Shown: positions 15,650-24,799 of the stretch, piece by piece | Position numbering within the stretch: the stretch's first letter is position 1 | Layout of the letters: each line of letters opens with the position of its first letter | NCBI GenBank assembly: GCA_029227155.1 | Contig: JAQXZJ010000008.1 | Coordinates: 1-32,771 of the forward strand | Direction of reading: 5' to 3' | Length of the DNA: 32,771 nucleotides | From: Erysipelotrichaceae bacterium | GTDB taxonomy: Bacteria; Bacillota_I; Bacilli_A; Erysipelotrichales; Erysipelotrichaceae | The notes under the pieces: model-generated | Told to the model about the DNA's origin: nothing | The model's database searches: none | Seen by the model: the letters and a program-made list of their open reading frames with translations, nothing else | Translations under genes and position numbers: made by a program

Positions 15650-16339
15650 ATGAAAAAAGTGTTTGCACTAGTTCTTGTGGGTGTCCTATTATTCCTTGTG
15701 ATTCAAAAAACTGTTTCAAAAGAACAACATAACAAAGGAAAAAACCTAATCATTGTGATTGATCCAGGACACGGAGGCTGGGATCAGGGGGCATCACGAG
15801 AAAATATTGATGAAGAAGATATCAATTTAGCTGTAGCACTTTATTTAAAAGATTTCCTTGAAACAGCTGGTGTGAAGGTAATTATGACACGGACAACGGA
15901 TAAAGATTTAGCAGCTGTGGATGCGAAGAAAAGAAAGCGGGAAGACTTAAAAAATCGGGTAGAAATCATGAATCAGGATGAAGTTGATTATTTTGTGAGT
16001 ATTCATATGAATATTGATTCTTCGACAAATACGCATGGTTCTCAGTTGTTTTTTAAACAGGGAGACGATCAGTCGAAGGAGTTTGCAAATACGATTCAAA
16101 AGTCTTTAAAACAGCTTAATCAAACGAAATTTATTCCTGCTGTAGGAGATTACTATATATTAAATGAAACAAACCGAGTAGGAACATTGATTGAATGTGG
16201 GTTTCTATCGAATGCAGAGGAACGTACTTTATTAAATAGTGCCAAGTATCAACAAAAATTAGCTTATTATATCTGCAAAGGAATTCTAAATTATCATAAA
16301 TTGTATCAAAATAATGATAAAGTGATGAATAATACATGA
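15650..16339 (+). CDS. N-acetylmuramoyl-L-alanine amidase (Amidase_3, CwlD-like)
   Basis: 229 residues. An N-terminal hydrophobic helix (about 4-19) exports or anchors the protein. The zinc amidase domain then follows: VIDPGHGG with H41, EEDINLAVAL supplying the glutamate ligand (about E55), MTR, the third ligand His in VSIHMN, and the catalytic Glu region in GTLIECGFLSNAEE. It cleaves the amide bond between MurNAc and the stem peptide in the wall. No SPOR, LysM or SH3 binding domain is attached. TATAAT at 15635-15640 is a possible -10; the ribosome binding site (GGTG) is weak. Confidence 0.92.
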   Translation: MKKVFALVLVGVLLFLVIQKTVSKEQHNKGKNLIIVIDPGHGGWDQGASRENIDEEDINLAVALYLKDFLETAGVKVIMTRTTDKDLAAVDAKKRKREDLKNRVEIMNQDEVDYFVSIHMNIDSSTNTHGSQLFFKQGDDQSKEFANTIQKSLKQLNQTKFIPAVGDYYILNETNRVGTLIECGFLSNAEERTLLNSAKYQQKLAYYICKGILNYHKLYQNNDKVMNNT

Positions 16340-16400
16340 TTTTTTTGTAGATATCAGTTACAATAGTATCTATGAGAAGAGAGAGAATTGGAGAAGAAGT

Positions 16401-17552
16401 ATGTTTAGAGAAAATGAAGAAGTATTATTAGATCGTGATTTGGATGAAGAAATTCAAAAACGGAAAGATTTAGTTGAAGAAGTGAAACAACTAAGTGGGG
16501 ATAATTGGCAAGACACTTCAAAGAAATTGAATCAGTTAAAACGGAGATGGAAACAAATCTCATATTGGGAATCTGCATATGAAGATCAATTAGAGGAAGA
16601 ATTTAATTCATATGTTGATGCACTTTATAAGAAGAATCGTGAATCTAATCAAATGAATGCGGAAAAGAAGGAAGCATTAATTGCAGAAGCTCGTAAACTG
16701 ATGAATACGAGTGATTTTAAAGTTGGTACAAATGAGATGAATGAGTTGATGAACCAATGGAAAGCAGTTGGTTCAGCGGATAAAGAAACAGATGATGCTT
16801 TGTGGGCTCAATTTAATGAAGCGCGGCAAGTATTCTTTGATCGAAAACATCAAAATTGGGAAGAAACAAAAGCTAAATTTGCTCAAGCAAAAGAAAAGAA
16901 ACAAGAATTGATTGAAAAAGCACAGGCGTTACAAGAATCAACAGAATGGCAAAAGACAAATGATGCTTTGAAAGCATTATTAGAAGAATGGAAAACAGTG
17001 GGTAATGCTGGAAAAGAATTTGATCAAGAATTGTGGCAACAATTCCAAGCTGCTCGTCAGGTTTTCTATGAGCGTAGAAATCAATACTATGATGAATTAC
17101 ATGCTACACAAAATCAGCATTATGAAGCAAAAGCTGCTTTGGTTCAACAAGTGCAAGAAATTGTGGATGCGAAGAGTTATACAAAGGAACATACTGAACG
17201 TGTAAGAGAATTACAGGCTCAATGGAAAACAATTGGTTCTTGTGGGAAAGAAAAAGAAGATGAAATCTGGGGACAATTCCGTGGTTTGATGGATGAATAC
17301 TATAGCGGATTGAAACAGTGGAATGAAGAAAGACACAATCAATGGCGTCAAAGGATGTTGGATGCACGGAAACGGAAATTAGAGTTGATTGATAAGCAAA
17401 AACGTCAGTTGCAATATATGAAACAGGATATGGTTGGTTTACTAAGTCAACGTGCGATTGATGATATGCAAGAAAGAATGGCAGATAAAGAAGATTTTAT
17501 TGCTGAATTAGAAAACGATATTAAAGATATCGATGAGAAATTAGCAAAATAA
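16401..17552 (+). CDS. DUF349 repeat coiled-coil protein
   Basis: 383 residues, acidic/basic and almost wholly helical. Four tandem repeats of about 70 residues are visible, each with a W-K-x-[IV]-G/S core: LKRRWKQISYWESAYEDQLEEEF, LMNQWKAVGSADKETDDALW, LLEEWKTVGNAGKEFDQELW and LQAQWKTIGSCGKEKEDEIW, followed by Q-F-x2-A-R-x-V-F-[FY]-x-R. The last 60 residues form a plain coiled coil. DUF349 proteins are widespread in Bacteroidetes and some Firmicutes and have no established role. No signal peptide. GAGAAGAAGT supplies the binding site. A terminator follows. Confidence 0.85.
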   Translation: MFRENEEVLLDRDLDEEIQKRKDLVEEVKQLSGDNWQDTSKKLNQLKRRWKQISYWESAYEDQLEEEFNSYVDALYKKNRESNQMNAEKKEALIAEARKLMNTSDFKVGTNEMNELMNQWKAVGSADKETDDALWAQFNEARQVFFDRKHQNWEETKAKFAQAKEKKQELIEKAQALQESTEWQKTNDALKALLEEWKTVGNAGKEFDQELWQQFQAARQVFYERRNQYYDELHATQNQHYEAKAALVQQVQEIVDAKSYTKEHTERVRELQAQWKTIGSCGKEKEDEIWGQFRGLMDEYYSGLKQWNEERHNQWRQRMLDARKRKLELIDKQKRQLQYMKQDMVGLLSQRAIDDMQERMADKEDFIAELENDIKDIDEKLAK

Positions 17553-17559
17553 TACTGTT

Positions 17560-17592
17560 AGGGGTTCCAAATAGAATGGGACCTCCTTTTTT
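17560..17592 (+). terminator. Terminator of the DUF349 gene
   Basis: AGGGGTTCC pairs with GGGACCTCCT (one mismatch, one G-T pair) and is followed by TTTTTT. Confidence 0.75.
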
Positions 17593-17619
17593 AATATATT
17601 AATATATATGTAAAGATTA

Positions 17620-17648
17620 TTGAGAAATAAGCGCTTTCATGATAAAAT
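17620..17648 (+). promoter_or_regulatory. Promoter with an embedded cre-like site for the ABC/hydrolase operon
   Basis: TTGAGA (17620-17625), exact 17-base spacer, TAAAAT (17643-17648). Inside the spacer, reading the minus strand, ATGAAAGCGCTTATT fits the CcpA cre consensus WTGNAANCGNWNNCW except at one position. CcpA bound there would block RNA polymerase, so carbon catabolite repression is predicted. Confidence 0.7.
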
Positions 17649-17695
17649 TTTTACAACCAAATACATACAAATTTGGAAAGAAAGGAAACTAAAAA

Positions 17696-18964
17696 ATGAA
17701 AAAGATTACGATTATTTTACTTACTGTATTTATGTTCTTTGGACTAGTTGCTTGTGGTAACAAAGATACAGATACAGGAAATGATGGGCCTGTGGAAATT
17801 ACATTCTGGCATACATACACAGAGCATCATCAAGCATTCTTGAACGAAATGATTGATGAATTCAATAATAGCCAAGATCAGGTTAAAGTTGTAGCTGTTC
17901 AACAACCTTATCAAGATTATGATGCTAACTTATTACAAGCAATTCGTAATGGTGTTGGACCAGATATCTGCAGTCGTTTCGCAACCAATGTAGCTGATTA
18001 TATTGAGGATGATTTGTTGGTAGACTTTGCACCATATATCAATGATTCTAAGAATGGTATTCCTAATTTCAAGGAAAACCTAATTGGTAATTTGTATGGT
18101 GAGATTACACAATGGGGTGATGGTTCTATTTACATGATTCCTGTTATCGTTACTTCTGAAGTGTTATATTATAATAAAACTTTATTTGACAAATACAATC
18201 TAGAAGTTCCTACTACCTGGGAAGAATTAGAAACGGTAAGTCGTTTCCTATATGAAAAAACTGGTAAACCTGGTTTTGGTACGGACTCTGCTATTGATAC
18301 TTTCCAAGGTCTATTGATTCAAAATGGTTCTAATTACATCGATGCGAAAACAAAATCAATGGATGTAAATGAAACGATTGCTTTGGATCAATTGAATTGG
18401 TTAGCTGATGGAATTAAAGAAGGTATTTTCCGTCTTCCTGGTGATGATTACTATTTATCTGGACCATTTGTTTCTCAAGCTGTTGCTTCTTATATCGGTT
18501 CTAGTGCTGGTGTTGGTTATGCTATGGCTAACGATGGTGCTTTCGAAGTTGGCGTTGCTCCAATTCCTCAAGCTGATAAAAATAGCCAATACATTTCTTC
18601 TTGGGGTGGTGGATATGTATGCTTTAAATCTACTGATGCGAAAGCAAAAGCTGCTTATACATTCTTGAAGTGGTTTACAAGTGCTGAAAATGATGCAAAA
18701 TGGGCTACTTATTTTGGTGCTTTACCTGCTTATGAAGATGCATTAGAAACAGATACATTCAAGAATAGTTTGAATGATAATTTAGCAATCAAAGCGTTGT
18801 ATGAATCAAAAGATGCTGTTAACTGGTTGAATAGTATCAAAGGATCTGCAAGCGTTCGTACTGCAATTGATAAGATGATTTCTGAAGTTTGCTTAACTGG
18901 TAGAGATGCTAAGGCAGCTTATGATGAAATGATCGCTACTTCTAATAAAGAATTAGGACAATAA
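17696..18964 (+). CDS. Extracellular solute-binding lipoprotein, ABC sugar family (UgpB/MalE-like)
   Basis: 422 residues. A lipoprotein signal peptide ends at LVAC (lipidated C20), so the protein sits on the outer face of the membrane. The mature domain opens EITFWHTYTEHHQAFLNEM, has FDKYNLEVPTTWEELE and YYNKTLF in the first lobe and WGGGYVCFKS and AAYTFLKWFTSAENDAKW in the second, all standard for family-1 carbohydrate-binding proteins. The FWHTYT start and the FLKW segment are closest in pattern to UgpB, which binds glycerol-3-phosphate and glycerophosphodiesters, but I cannot confirm the ligand. GAAAGGAAAC precedes the ATG. The transport genes follow after a strong hairpin, so this protein can be made in excess. 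Confidence 0.9.
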   Translation: MKKITIILLTVFMFFGLVACGNKDTDTGNDGPVEITFWHTYTEHHQAFLNEMIDEFNNSQDQVKVVAVQQPYQDYDANLLQAIRNGVGPDICSRFATNVADYIEDDLLVDFAPYINDSKNGIPNFKENLIGNLYGEITQWGDGSIYMIPVIVTSEVLYYNKTLFDKYNLEVPTTWEELETVSRFLYEKTGKPGFGTDSAIDTFQGLLIQNGSNYIDAKTKSMDVNETIALDQLNWLADGIKEGIFRLPGDDYYLSGPFVSQAVASYIGSSAGVGYAMANDGAFEVGVAPIPQADKNSQYISSWGGGYVCFKSTDAKAKAAYTFLKWFTSAENDAKWATYFGALPAYEDALETDTFKNSLNDNLAIKALYESKDAVNWLNSIKGSASVRTAIDKMISEVCLTGRDAKAAYDEMIATSNKELGQ

Positions 18965-18979
18965 TAATATTTATATGTA

Positions 18980-19015
18980 AATTTAACCATACGCCTTTTG
19001 GTGTATGGTTAAATT
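18980..19015 (+). terminator. Intercistronic hairpin between binding protein and transporter genes
   Basis: A 16-bp stem (AATTTAACCATACGCC with its complement, one G-T pair) and a TTTT loop, but no U-tract afterwards. It is more likely a partial terminator or an RNA stabiliser that raises binding-protein mRNA over the downstream genes, as in mal and many other ABC importer operons. Confidence 0.8.
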
Positions 19016-19037
19016 ATATAAAAAGGGAGATTTTTAT

Positions 19038-20096
19038 ATGAAAGTAAGAGTTGAAAAGTTGACAAAGCGATTTAATGATGTGACTGCGGTTAATGAATTA
19101 ACGGCAGAGTTTGAGAGTGGAAAATTAATTGCTTTATTAGGCCCAAGTGGTTGTGGAAAAACAACGATGTTGAATATGCTTTCAGGTATTTTGCCAGTGA
19201 CTGATGGAAAAATATTTTTTGATGAAGAGGATGTTACTGATTTACCTCCAGATAAAAGAGAGGTTGGCCTTGTATTTCAAAACTATGCTTTGTATCCTCA
19301 TATGTCGGTTTTAGAGAATATTTGTTTTCCGTTGAAGATTAAAAAAGTTCCGAAAGCGGAAAGAATTAAAATTGCAAAAGAATATGCCAAAATGGTGCAT
19401 ATTGATGAATATTTAGATCGTAAACCAAAAGAACTTTCTGGTGGTCAACAACAACGGGTTGCGATTGCGCGTGCGTTAGTTAAGAAACCTAGATTGTTAT
19501 TATTGGATGAACCTTTGAGTAATCTTGATGCGAAGTTGCGTGTGGAAATGCGTGAAGAGATTCGTCGTATTCAAAGAGAATCAGGGGTTACTACGTTCTT
19601 TGTTACCCATGATCAAGAAGAAGCTTCTGCTATTTCTGATTACATTATGTTAATGAAAAAAGGAGTTATGCAACAATTTGATCATTCTCGACAATTGTAT
19701 AATGAACCATCCAATCTGTTTGTAGCAGATTTTATCGGGGCACCTACGATTAATCAATTGCATGGAGAATGGACCAAAGAAGGAATCAAATTAGACACAT
19801 ATGATACAGTGATTCCGTTTGCGAAAGGTAATAATATTCCAATTAATCAACGGATTGTTTTTGCTTGTCGTGCAGAAGCAATCATTGTTTCCAATCGTGG
19901 CACAGTAAAAGCAACTGTTGTGGATACCTATTTGAGTGGAAAAGATGTACTTGCAAATTTACAATTAGGTGAACAAATGTTGCGTACGTATATTGCGGAT
20001 GATATGAATCCAGAGGATGGTATGGAAGTATATCTAGCATTCAAAGAAGCTGGTGTCTTCGTATTTGATGAAGAAACAGGTGAGCGTTATGCTTAG
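19038..20096 (+). CDS. ABC importer ATPase (UgpC/MsmK/MalK type)
   Basis: 352 residues, the normal length for CUT1 sugar or glycerol-phosphate importers. Walker A GPSGCGKTT at 35-43, Q-loop in VFQNYALYPHMSV, signature LSGGQQQRVAIARAL, Walker B LLLLDEPLSNLDA, switch His in FVTHDQEEA. The last 120 residues form the TOBE/OB regulatory domain (RIVFACRAEAIIV). It energises the two permeases downstream. The ATG at 19038 is preceded by AAAGGGAG; an in-frame start further up lies in the hairpin. The following gene begins within its final codons (ATG in GTTATGCTTAG). Confidence 0.94.
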   Translation: MKVRVEKLTKRFNDVTAVNELTAEFESGKLIALLGPSGCGKTTMLNMLSGILPVTDGKIFFDEEDVTDLPPDKREVGLVFQNYALYPHMSVLENICFPLKIKKVPKAERIKIAKEYAKMVHIDEYLDRKPKELSGGQQQRVAIARALVKKPRLLLLDEPLSNLDAKLRVEMREEIRRIQRESGVTTFFVTHDQEEASAISDYIMLMKKGVMQQFDHSRQLYNEPSNLFVADFIGAPTINQLHGEWTKEGIKLDTYDTVIPFAKGNNIPINQRIVFACRAEAIIVSNRGTVKATVVDTYLSGKDVLANLQLGEQMLRTYIADDMNPEDGMEVYLAFKEAGVFVFDEETGERYA

Positions 20097-21000
20097 GTAT
20101 AAAACAAAAAATGATGAAGTGATTACACCTAAAACGTTTTTAAAGCCCACTTTGTATTTACTTCCATTTATGATTGGAGTTCTAATATTTACAGTCTATC
20201 CATTCTTTAACGCAATCTTGATTAGTTTTAAAGAAGATTTCAGAGTAATGACTGATGAATTTTCTGGTTATGGATTAGGGAACTATGCTCATATTTTAAG
20301 TGATTCTACTTTCATTTCATCTATTTACAATACAATTATTTATGTTGTAGTTGTTGTATCAATATCCTTGATTATTTCTTTATTCATTGCTGTGATGTTA
20401 AACAATATCAAAAGACTTCAAGGGTTGTATCAGACAGCATATTTTATGCCAATTGTTACTTCAAGTGCTGCCATTGGGCTTGTTTGGCGTTGGATTTTTA
20501 ACTATGACTATGGAATTTTGAACTACATTCTATCTATATTTGGACAGGATGCGATCAATTGGTTAAATAATCCAAAGTATTCGCTAGTTTGTCTTTGTAT
20601 TTATGGAATCTGGTCTATGTTACCAATGACGATTATTCTGTTATTATCGGGATTACAGAATATTGATCCTCAATATTATACGGCTGCTAAAGTTGATGGA
20701 GCGAAATCAAAAGATATCTTTACTAATATAACAGTTCCTTTATTAGCACCTACAATTGGTTTAGTTGCTATCATTAATATGATTTCAGCATTTAAGGTGT
20801 TTGAAGGCCTCTATGTATTGTTTGGTGGTAAGCCAGGTCCTGCTTACAATCTATATACTGTTATTTTCTATTTGTATGATCAGTTCTATACGAAGTTTAA
20901 GGTTGGTTATGCAGCAGCGAGTGCAATTATCTTATTCTTAATTATTTTAGTATTTACTGTGTTACAGAATAAGATTCAGAAGAAATACGATTATTATTAA
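20089..21000 (+). CDS. ABC importer permease, MalF/UgpA type
   Basis: 303 residues with six membrane helices. The ATG at 20089 overlaps the stop of the ATPase gene and has CAGGTGAG upstream; a longer reading frame would overlap the ATPase by more than 40 bases. The binding-protein-dependent transport motif (EAA loop) is YTAAKVDGAKSKDIFTNITVPLLAP at about 195-220, where the ATPase docks. The N-terminal segment KPTLYLLPFMIGVLIFTVYPFFNA is typical of the A subunit. It pairs with the next gene product as a heterodimeric channel. Confidence 0.92.
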   Translation: MLRYKTKNDEVITPKTFLKPTLYLLPFMIGVLIFTVYPFFNAILISFKEDFRVMTDEFSGYGLGNYAHILSDSTFISSIYNTIIYVVVVVSISLIISLFIAVMLNNIKRLQGLYQTAYFMPIVTSSAAIGLVWRWIFNYDYGILNYILSIFGQDAINWLNNPKYSLVCLCIYGIWSMLPMTIILLLSGLQNIDPQYYTAAKVDGAKSKDIFTNITVPLLAPTIGLVAIINMISAFKVFEGLYVLFGGKPGPAYNLYTVIFYLYDQFYTKFKVGYAAASAIILFLIILVFTVLQNKIQKKYDYY

Positions 21001-21014
21001 TAGAGGTGTGAACT

Positions 21015-21842
21015 ATGAAAAGGCAAGAGTATATTAAAAATATAGTTTTATATTCTTTATTAACAATTGGTGGAATTTTTATGATTTTTCCATTCTTCTG
21101 GATGATTGTTACTTCTTTAAAGACGGCGGCAGAATCGAATCATGTACCTCCAACTATTTTTCCAGCGGAGCCAATTATTGAAAACTATTTTAAAGCATTA
21201 GATATTGCACCATTTGGTACGTATTTTATGAATTCAGTAATGGTAACGGTTTGTTGTGTTGCGATTACGATGTTTACTACGATTTTAGCAGCATATGCAT
21301 TTTCAAAGTTAAAGTTCCCTGGAAGGGATAAGTTGTTCTTCTTGTTGTTATCGATGATGATGATTCCTTTTGAAATGTTGATCATTACCAACTATACAAC
21401 GATTGTTGATTGGGGACTATATGATAATTTGTTAGCATTAATTATTCCATTTACCAGTAGTATTTTCTATACGTATATCTTACGGAATTTCTTTATGTCG
21501 ATTCCGGATAGTTTGTATTATTCGGCGAAGGTTGATGGGGCTAGTGATTGGCAGTTCTTGTGGGAAGTTATGGTTCCTATGGCTAAGACTTCTTTGGTAA
21601 CCATTGGTTTGTTAAATGCAATTACTTGTTGGAATAGTTTCTTGTGGAGTATTCTGGTTATTAAATCGCAAGGAAATCGTACTCTTCCATTTGGATTGTT
21701 TGCGTTTACTAATGAAGCGGGTATTCATTATGAGTTATTAATGGCTGGAGCTACGATTGTTGTCATTCCAATGATTATTTTATTCTTGTTCTGTCGTAAG
21801 AGCATTGTAACAGGTGTTTCTAGAGGTGGATTAAAAGGCTAG
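21015..21842 (+). CDS. ABC importer permease, MalG/UgpE type
   Basis: 275 residues with six helices. The start FPFFWMIVTSLKTAAE is the standard MalG/UgpE opening, and the EAA loop is YYSAKVDGASDWQFLWEVMVPM (about 175-196). PFGLFAF near the end and a short basic tail complete it. The spacing to the first permease is 14 bases, with AGAGGTG before the ATG. The next gene starts 64 bases downstream after a hairpin, so this closes the importer part of the operon. Confidence 0.92.
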   Translation: MKRQEYIKNIVLYSLLTIGGIFMIFPFFWMIVTSLKTAAESNHVPPTIFPAEPIIENYFKALDIAPFGTYFMNSVMVTVCCVAITMFTTILAAYAFSKLKFPGRDKLFFLLLSMMMIPFEMLIITNYTTIVDWGLYDNLLALIIPFTSSIFYTYILRNFFMSIPDSLYYSAKVDGASDWQFLWEVMVPMAKTSLVTIGLLNAITCWNSFLWSILVIKSQGNRTLPFGLFAFTNEAGIHYELLMAGATIVVIPMIILFLFCRKSIVTGVSRGGLKG

Positions 21843-21850
21843 TGTTTATG

Positions 21851-21878
21851 ATTGGGAAGTATCATGGTATTTCCCAAT
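21851..21878 (+). terminator. Intercistronic hairpin between importer and hydrolase genes
   Basis: ATTGGGAA/TTCCCAAT plus four further inner pairs (two G-T), CATG loop, followed by CTTTG. The U-tract is weak, so it is a probable partial terminator or processing site within the operon. Confidence 0.6.
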
Positions 21879-21906
21879 TCTTTGTATTACTTAGAAAGGA
21901 GTATTT

Positions 21907-23382
21907 ATGTCAATCGTTAAATTAGATATTTTGAATCATGCGGATTATGGTGGAGAGTTTCGGGAACATGATATTGCTCCGGGATTGAGTCGTTTTTATA
22001 GTGCGATTGAATCGGTAAGAAGCTTAAATAGAGAGCATACACTTTTATTGGATGCTGGTGATAATATTAATCGTGTTCTATGGCATGGGAAAGAAGTGTT
22101 TGAAGGTTTAGCGTTGATTGGAACGGATGCGTATACGTTGGGAAATCATGAATTTGATCGTGGAAAAGAAGAACTAGAGGAGGCGATTGACTATGTTAAA
22201 GATCGTTTCCCGATTCTTTGCAGTAATATCTTGTTGAAAGATACGCAAGAATTGATTCAAGGGGTTCAACCATATGTCATCTTAGATAAAGGTGGTATTA
22301 AAATCGGTATCGTTGGTTGTACAACGGAATACACCCCATATATGGTGGAACAAGAGGCGTTCAAAGACTTTGTGGCTATTTCATCTGTAGAAGCTTTGCG
22401 TGCTTATATTCCTAAGATGCGTGAAGAAGGGGCTGAAGTAATTGTTGTTCTCACACATTTTCCATTCTATTTTACAGAAGATAGTGAGAGTGGTGAATTG
22501 TTAGATGTGTTCGAGGCGATTGAAGATCTGAAACCAGATGCGATGATTGGTGGACATATTCCTGGTGATTATGCTAGAGTTGTACGTAATTGTGCAATTA
22601 CAAAAGGTGGTTTTGGTGGTAAGTCATTACCACATATTGAGCTCTATTTTGATACGGAAACGCGCAAAGTAGTGGATCGTAAGTGTAGAATGATTGATGT
22701 ATGGCATGGTAACTTTGAAAAGAATCCCCGAATTGATGCTTTTGTGGAAAGAGTAACAGGCCCGTATGATTATTATTTTGAAGAAGTATTAGGAGAAGCC
22801 ATCGAAGATATTCCAATGCGTTTATCAAAAGAAAGTCCTATGGGGGATTTATTGAGTGATGCTGTACGAGAAATGATGAATGTAGACTTTGCATATTTTA
22901 ATTGTACCAGTTGTGGTTGGTCGATTCCGAAAGGGGATATTACTCGTTTTGTAATTAGTAAAGCCATGGGATTCAATGATCCTTTACAAGTAAGTGAGTA
23001 TACTGGACAAGATATTTGGAATTTGTTTACATTAGTCTATGAACCGGAACGGTTTGGTAATAATGGAAATTTGATGTTTTCTGGTTTGAAAGTTGAAATT
23101 GATAATACAAAACCATATCCAAATAAAGTAGTTTCAATTCAAGAACTTGATGGTAAGAATCTTGATTTGAAGAAGAAATATCGGGTAGTTACTAGTAAAT
23201 ATATGGCAAGTGGCGGTAATGATACGCGTATTATTTCTAGTCGTGTACAATGGTTAAATACAGAAATCCCAATTCATGATATTTTGGCAGCTTATGTTAT
23301 GAAACATAAGAAACTGAGTTGTCCACAATTGGGGCGTTATCCGATGATTGGTGAAATTGAGAATGATAATTCACCTTGGTAA
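21907..23382 (+). CDS. Cytoplasmic 5'-nucleotidase-fold metallophosphatase with an altered metal site
   Basis: 491 residues, no signal peptide, unlike most 5'-nucleotidases. The calcineurin-like domain has D13, GDN (D52), GNHE (N80, H81), H184 in VLTHF, and GGHIP (H217). The first motif reads DYGG where DxHG is normal, and the last reads GHIP where GHxH is normal, so both His ligands of metal site 1 are absent (G15, P219) while all site-2 ligands remain. The C-terminal 5_nucleotid_C domain is present (SPMGDLLSDAVREMM, FNCTSCGWSIPKGDIT, YTGQDIW, SGGNDTR), but the usual GGGIR substrate arginine is replaced by SCGWS. It may be a one-metal enzyme of new specificity or a binding protein. GAAAGGAG precedes the ATG. 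Confidence 0.85.
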   Translation: MSIVKLDILNHADYGGEFREHDIAPGLSRFYSAIESVRSLNREHTLLLDAGDNINRVLWHGKEVFEGLALIGTDAYTLGNHEFDRGKEELEEAIDYVKDRFPILCSNILLKDTQELIQGVQPYVILDKGGIKIGIVGCTTEYTPYMVEQEAFKDFVAISSVEALRAYIPKMREEGAEVIVVLTHFPFYFTEDSESGELLDVFEAIEDLKPDAMIGGHIPGDYARVVRNCAITKGGFGGKSLPHIELYFDTETRKVVDRKCRMIDVWHGNFEKNPRIDAFVERVTGPYDYYFEEVLGEAIEDIPMRLSKESPMGDLLSDAVREMMNVDFAYFNCTSCGWSIPKGDITRFVISKAMGFNDPLQVSEYTGQDIWNLFTLVYEPERFGNNGNLMFSGLKVEIDNTKPYPNKVVSIQELDGKNLDLKKKYRVVTSKYMASGGNDTRIISSRVQWLNTEIPIHDILAAYVMKHKKLSCPQLGRYPMIGEIENDNSPW

Positions 23383-23392
23383 AGGAGAATCT

Positions 23393-24799
23393 ATGAAAAC
23401 AAAAATCAAGTTTTATGGTGGCTTAGATACAATTGGCGGTGTAGTCATGAGTATTGTATATGGGAAAGAAAGAATTCTATTAGAAATAGGGACTGCTTAT
23501 GATCCGGCAACGGATGTGTTTGATGGTCATGTAAAACATCGGGATGATCATTATTTATATGATGAATTATGTCTACATCGAGCACCATTGGTTGAAGGAT
23601 TATATGCAAAAAAGGATATTGAGGATTTTCCTTTATTGGCACAAGAAGATTCTGATTTACATACATCAATCTTTATTACTCATATGCATTTGGACCATAT
23701 GTCATGTATGGGACTTGTTTCTGATGATGTGGATGTCTATTTAAGTGAACCAGCAAAACGTTTGGAAGAGGCTTTAGAAACGACTGGTAAAGGGGTGTAT
23801 ACTTTACGGACAAAAGGCTATCAAACATTGGATCCCAATAAGGAGTATCAGATTGGAAAGATGATACTCAAACCATTTCTAATAAATGATCAAAGCTATC
23901 AGGATTATTCGTTCTATATAAAAACACCGGATATGAAGTTACATTATACGGGTGATGTTGTTTTACATGGGAATTATGCTGAAAATGTCTGGAAGGAAAT
24001 GGAATACATTAAAAATGAACACGTAGATGTATTAGTTTGTGATACAACTTCACTAATGGATTCAACGATGATTATGATGTATCAAGATGTAAATGCTGAA
24101 ATAATAGGACAAAAAGAGATTCCTGAGGGTATGTTGAGTAAAGCAATGGTGAATGAAGCTCTCTGTGAACAACTGAAGAATGAACAAGGATTATGTGTTT
24201 TCAATTTCTATGAACGTGAGATGGAAGAAGTGCGTAATTTCCAAAGTATGGCTAAAAGATGTAATCGTATCATTGCGTTTGAACCAGAGACAGCATATTT
24301 AATATGGAAATTCTTTGATGAAATGGTAAATGTTTATGTTCCAGATAAAGAATATGATCAACAATGGTTTTATGATTTATTAGAGCACAATTCTGTAATT
24401 ACAAAAAAAGAAATATATGCAGAACCTAACAAATATTTAATTCAGAATACCTATGAACATCTATTAGAATTGTTAGATTTACCGAATCAGAATGCAAGTT
24501 ATTTACATTCAGGCGGTATGCCAATGGGTGCCTATGATCCAGCATACGAAAATTTACAAAGAGTCTTAAAATTAAGTGGATTTACTCATATTAATTTCTT
24601 TATGAACCGGTATTTTACGCACGCTTATCCACAACAACTGAAGTATTATTGTGATCAGATTGATGCAAAAGTTTTGATTCCAACTCATGGATATCAACCA
24701 GAGCGTTTATTGGCTACAAATGGTAGGATGCGCTTGTTGCCAAAGAAATATGCTACCTATGTTTTGGATGGTGAACAATTGGTGGAGGTAACAGAATGA
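23393..24799 (+). CDS. Metallo-beta-lactamase-fold protein 1, beta-CASP-like
   Basis: 468 residues, cytoplasmic. The fold signature HMHLDH lies at 97-102, and YTGDVVLHG with D188 is the bridging Asp motif. The region between strands normally holds a third-His motif (HS); here the matching position is Q167 (NDQSYQDYSFYI), so a metal ligand appears lost. Residues 220-380 form an inserted alpha/beta segment like a beta-CASP domain, and the C-terminal PTHGYQPERL (H432) resembles the RMMBL ending of RNase J/CPSF73 and related hydrolases. About a third of its residues match the next gene product along the full length. The start has AAAGGAGA five bases upstream, and the stop overlaps the next start. 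Confidence 0.82.
   Translation: MKTKIKFYGGLDTIGGVVMSIVYGKERILLEIGTAYDPATDVFDGHVKHRDDHYLYDELCLHRAPLVEGLYAKKDIEDFPLLAQEDSDLHTSIFITHMHLDHMSCMGLVSDDVDVYLSEPAKRLEEALETTGKGVYTLRTKGYQTLDPNKEYQIGKMILKPFLINDQSYQDYSFYIKTPDMKLHYTGDVVLHGNYAENVWKEMEYIKNEHVDVLVCDTTSLMDSTMIMMYQDVNAEIIGQKEIPEGMLSKAMVNEALCEQLKNEQGLCVFNFYEREMEEVRNFQSMAKRCNRIIAFEPETAYLIWKFFDEMVNVYVPDKEYDQQWFYDLLEHNSVITKKEIYAEPNKYLIQNTYEHLLELLDLPNQNASYLHSGGMPMGAYDPAYENLQRVLKLSGFTHINFFMNRYFTHAYPQQLKYYCDQIDAKVLIPTHGYQPERLLATNGRMRLLPKKYATYVLDGEQLVEVTE

Noticed and set aside
17005-17205. Plus-strand 66-codon frame within the DUF349 gene
   Set aside because: Out-of-frame shadow of a repetitive coding region.
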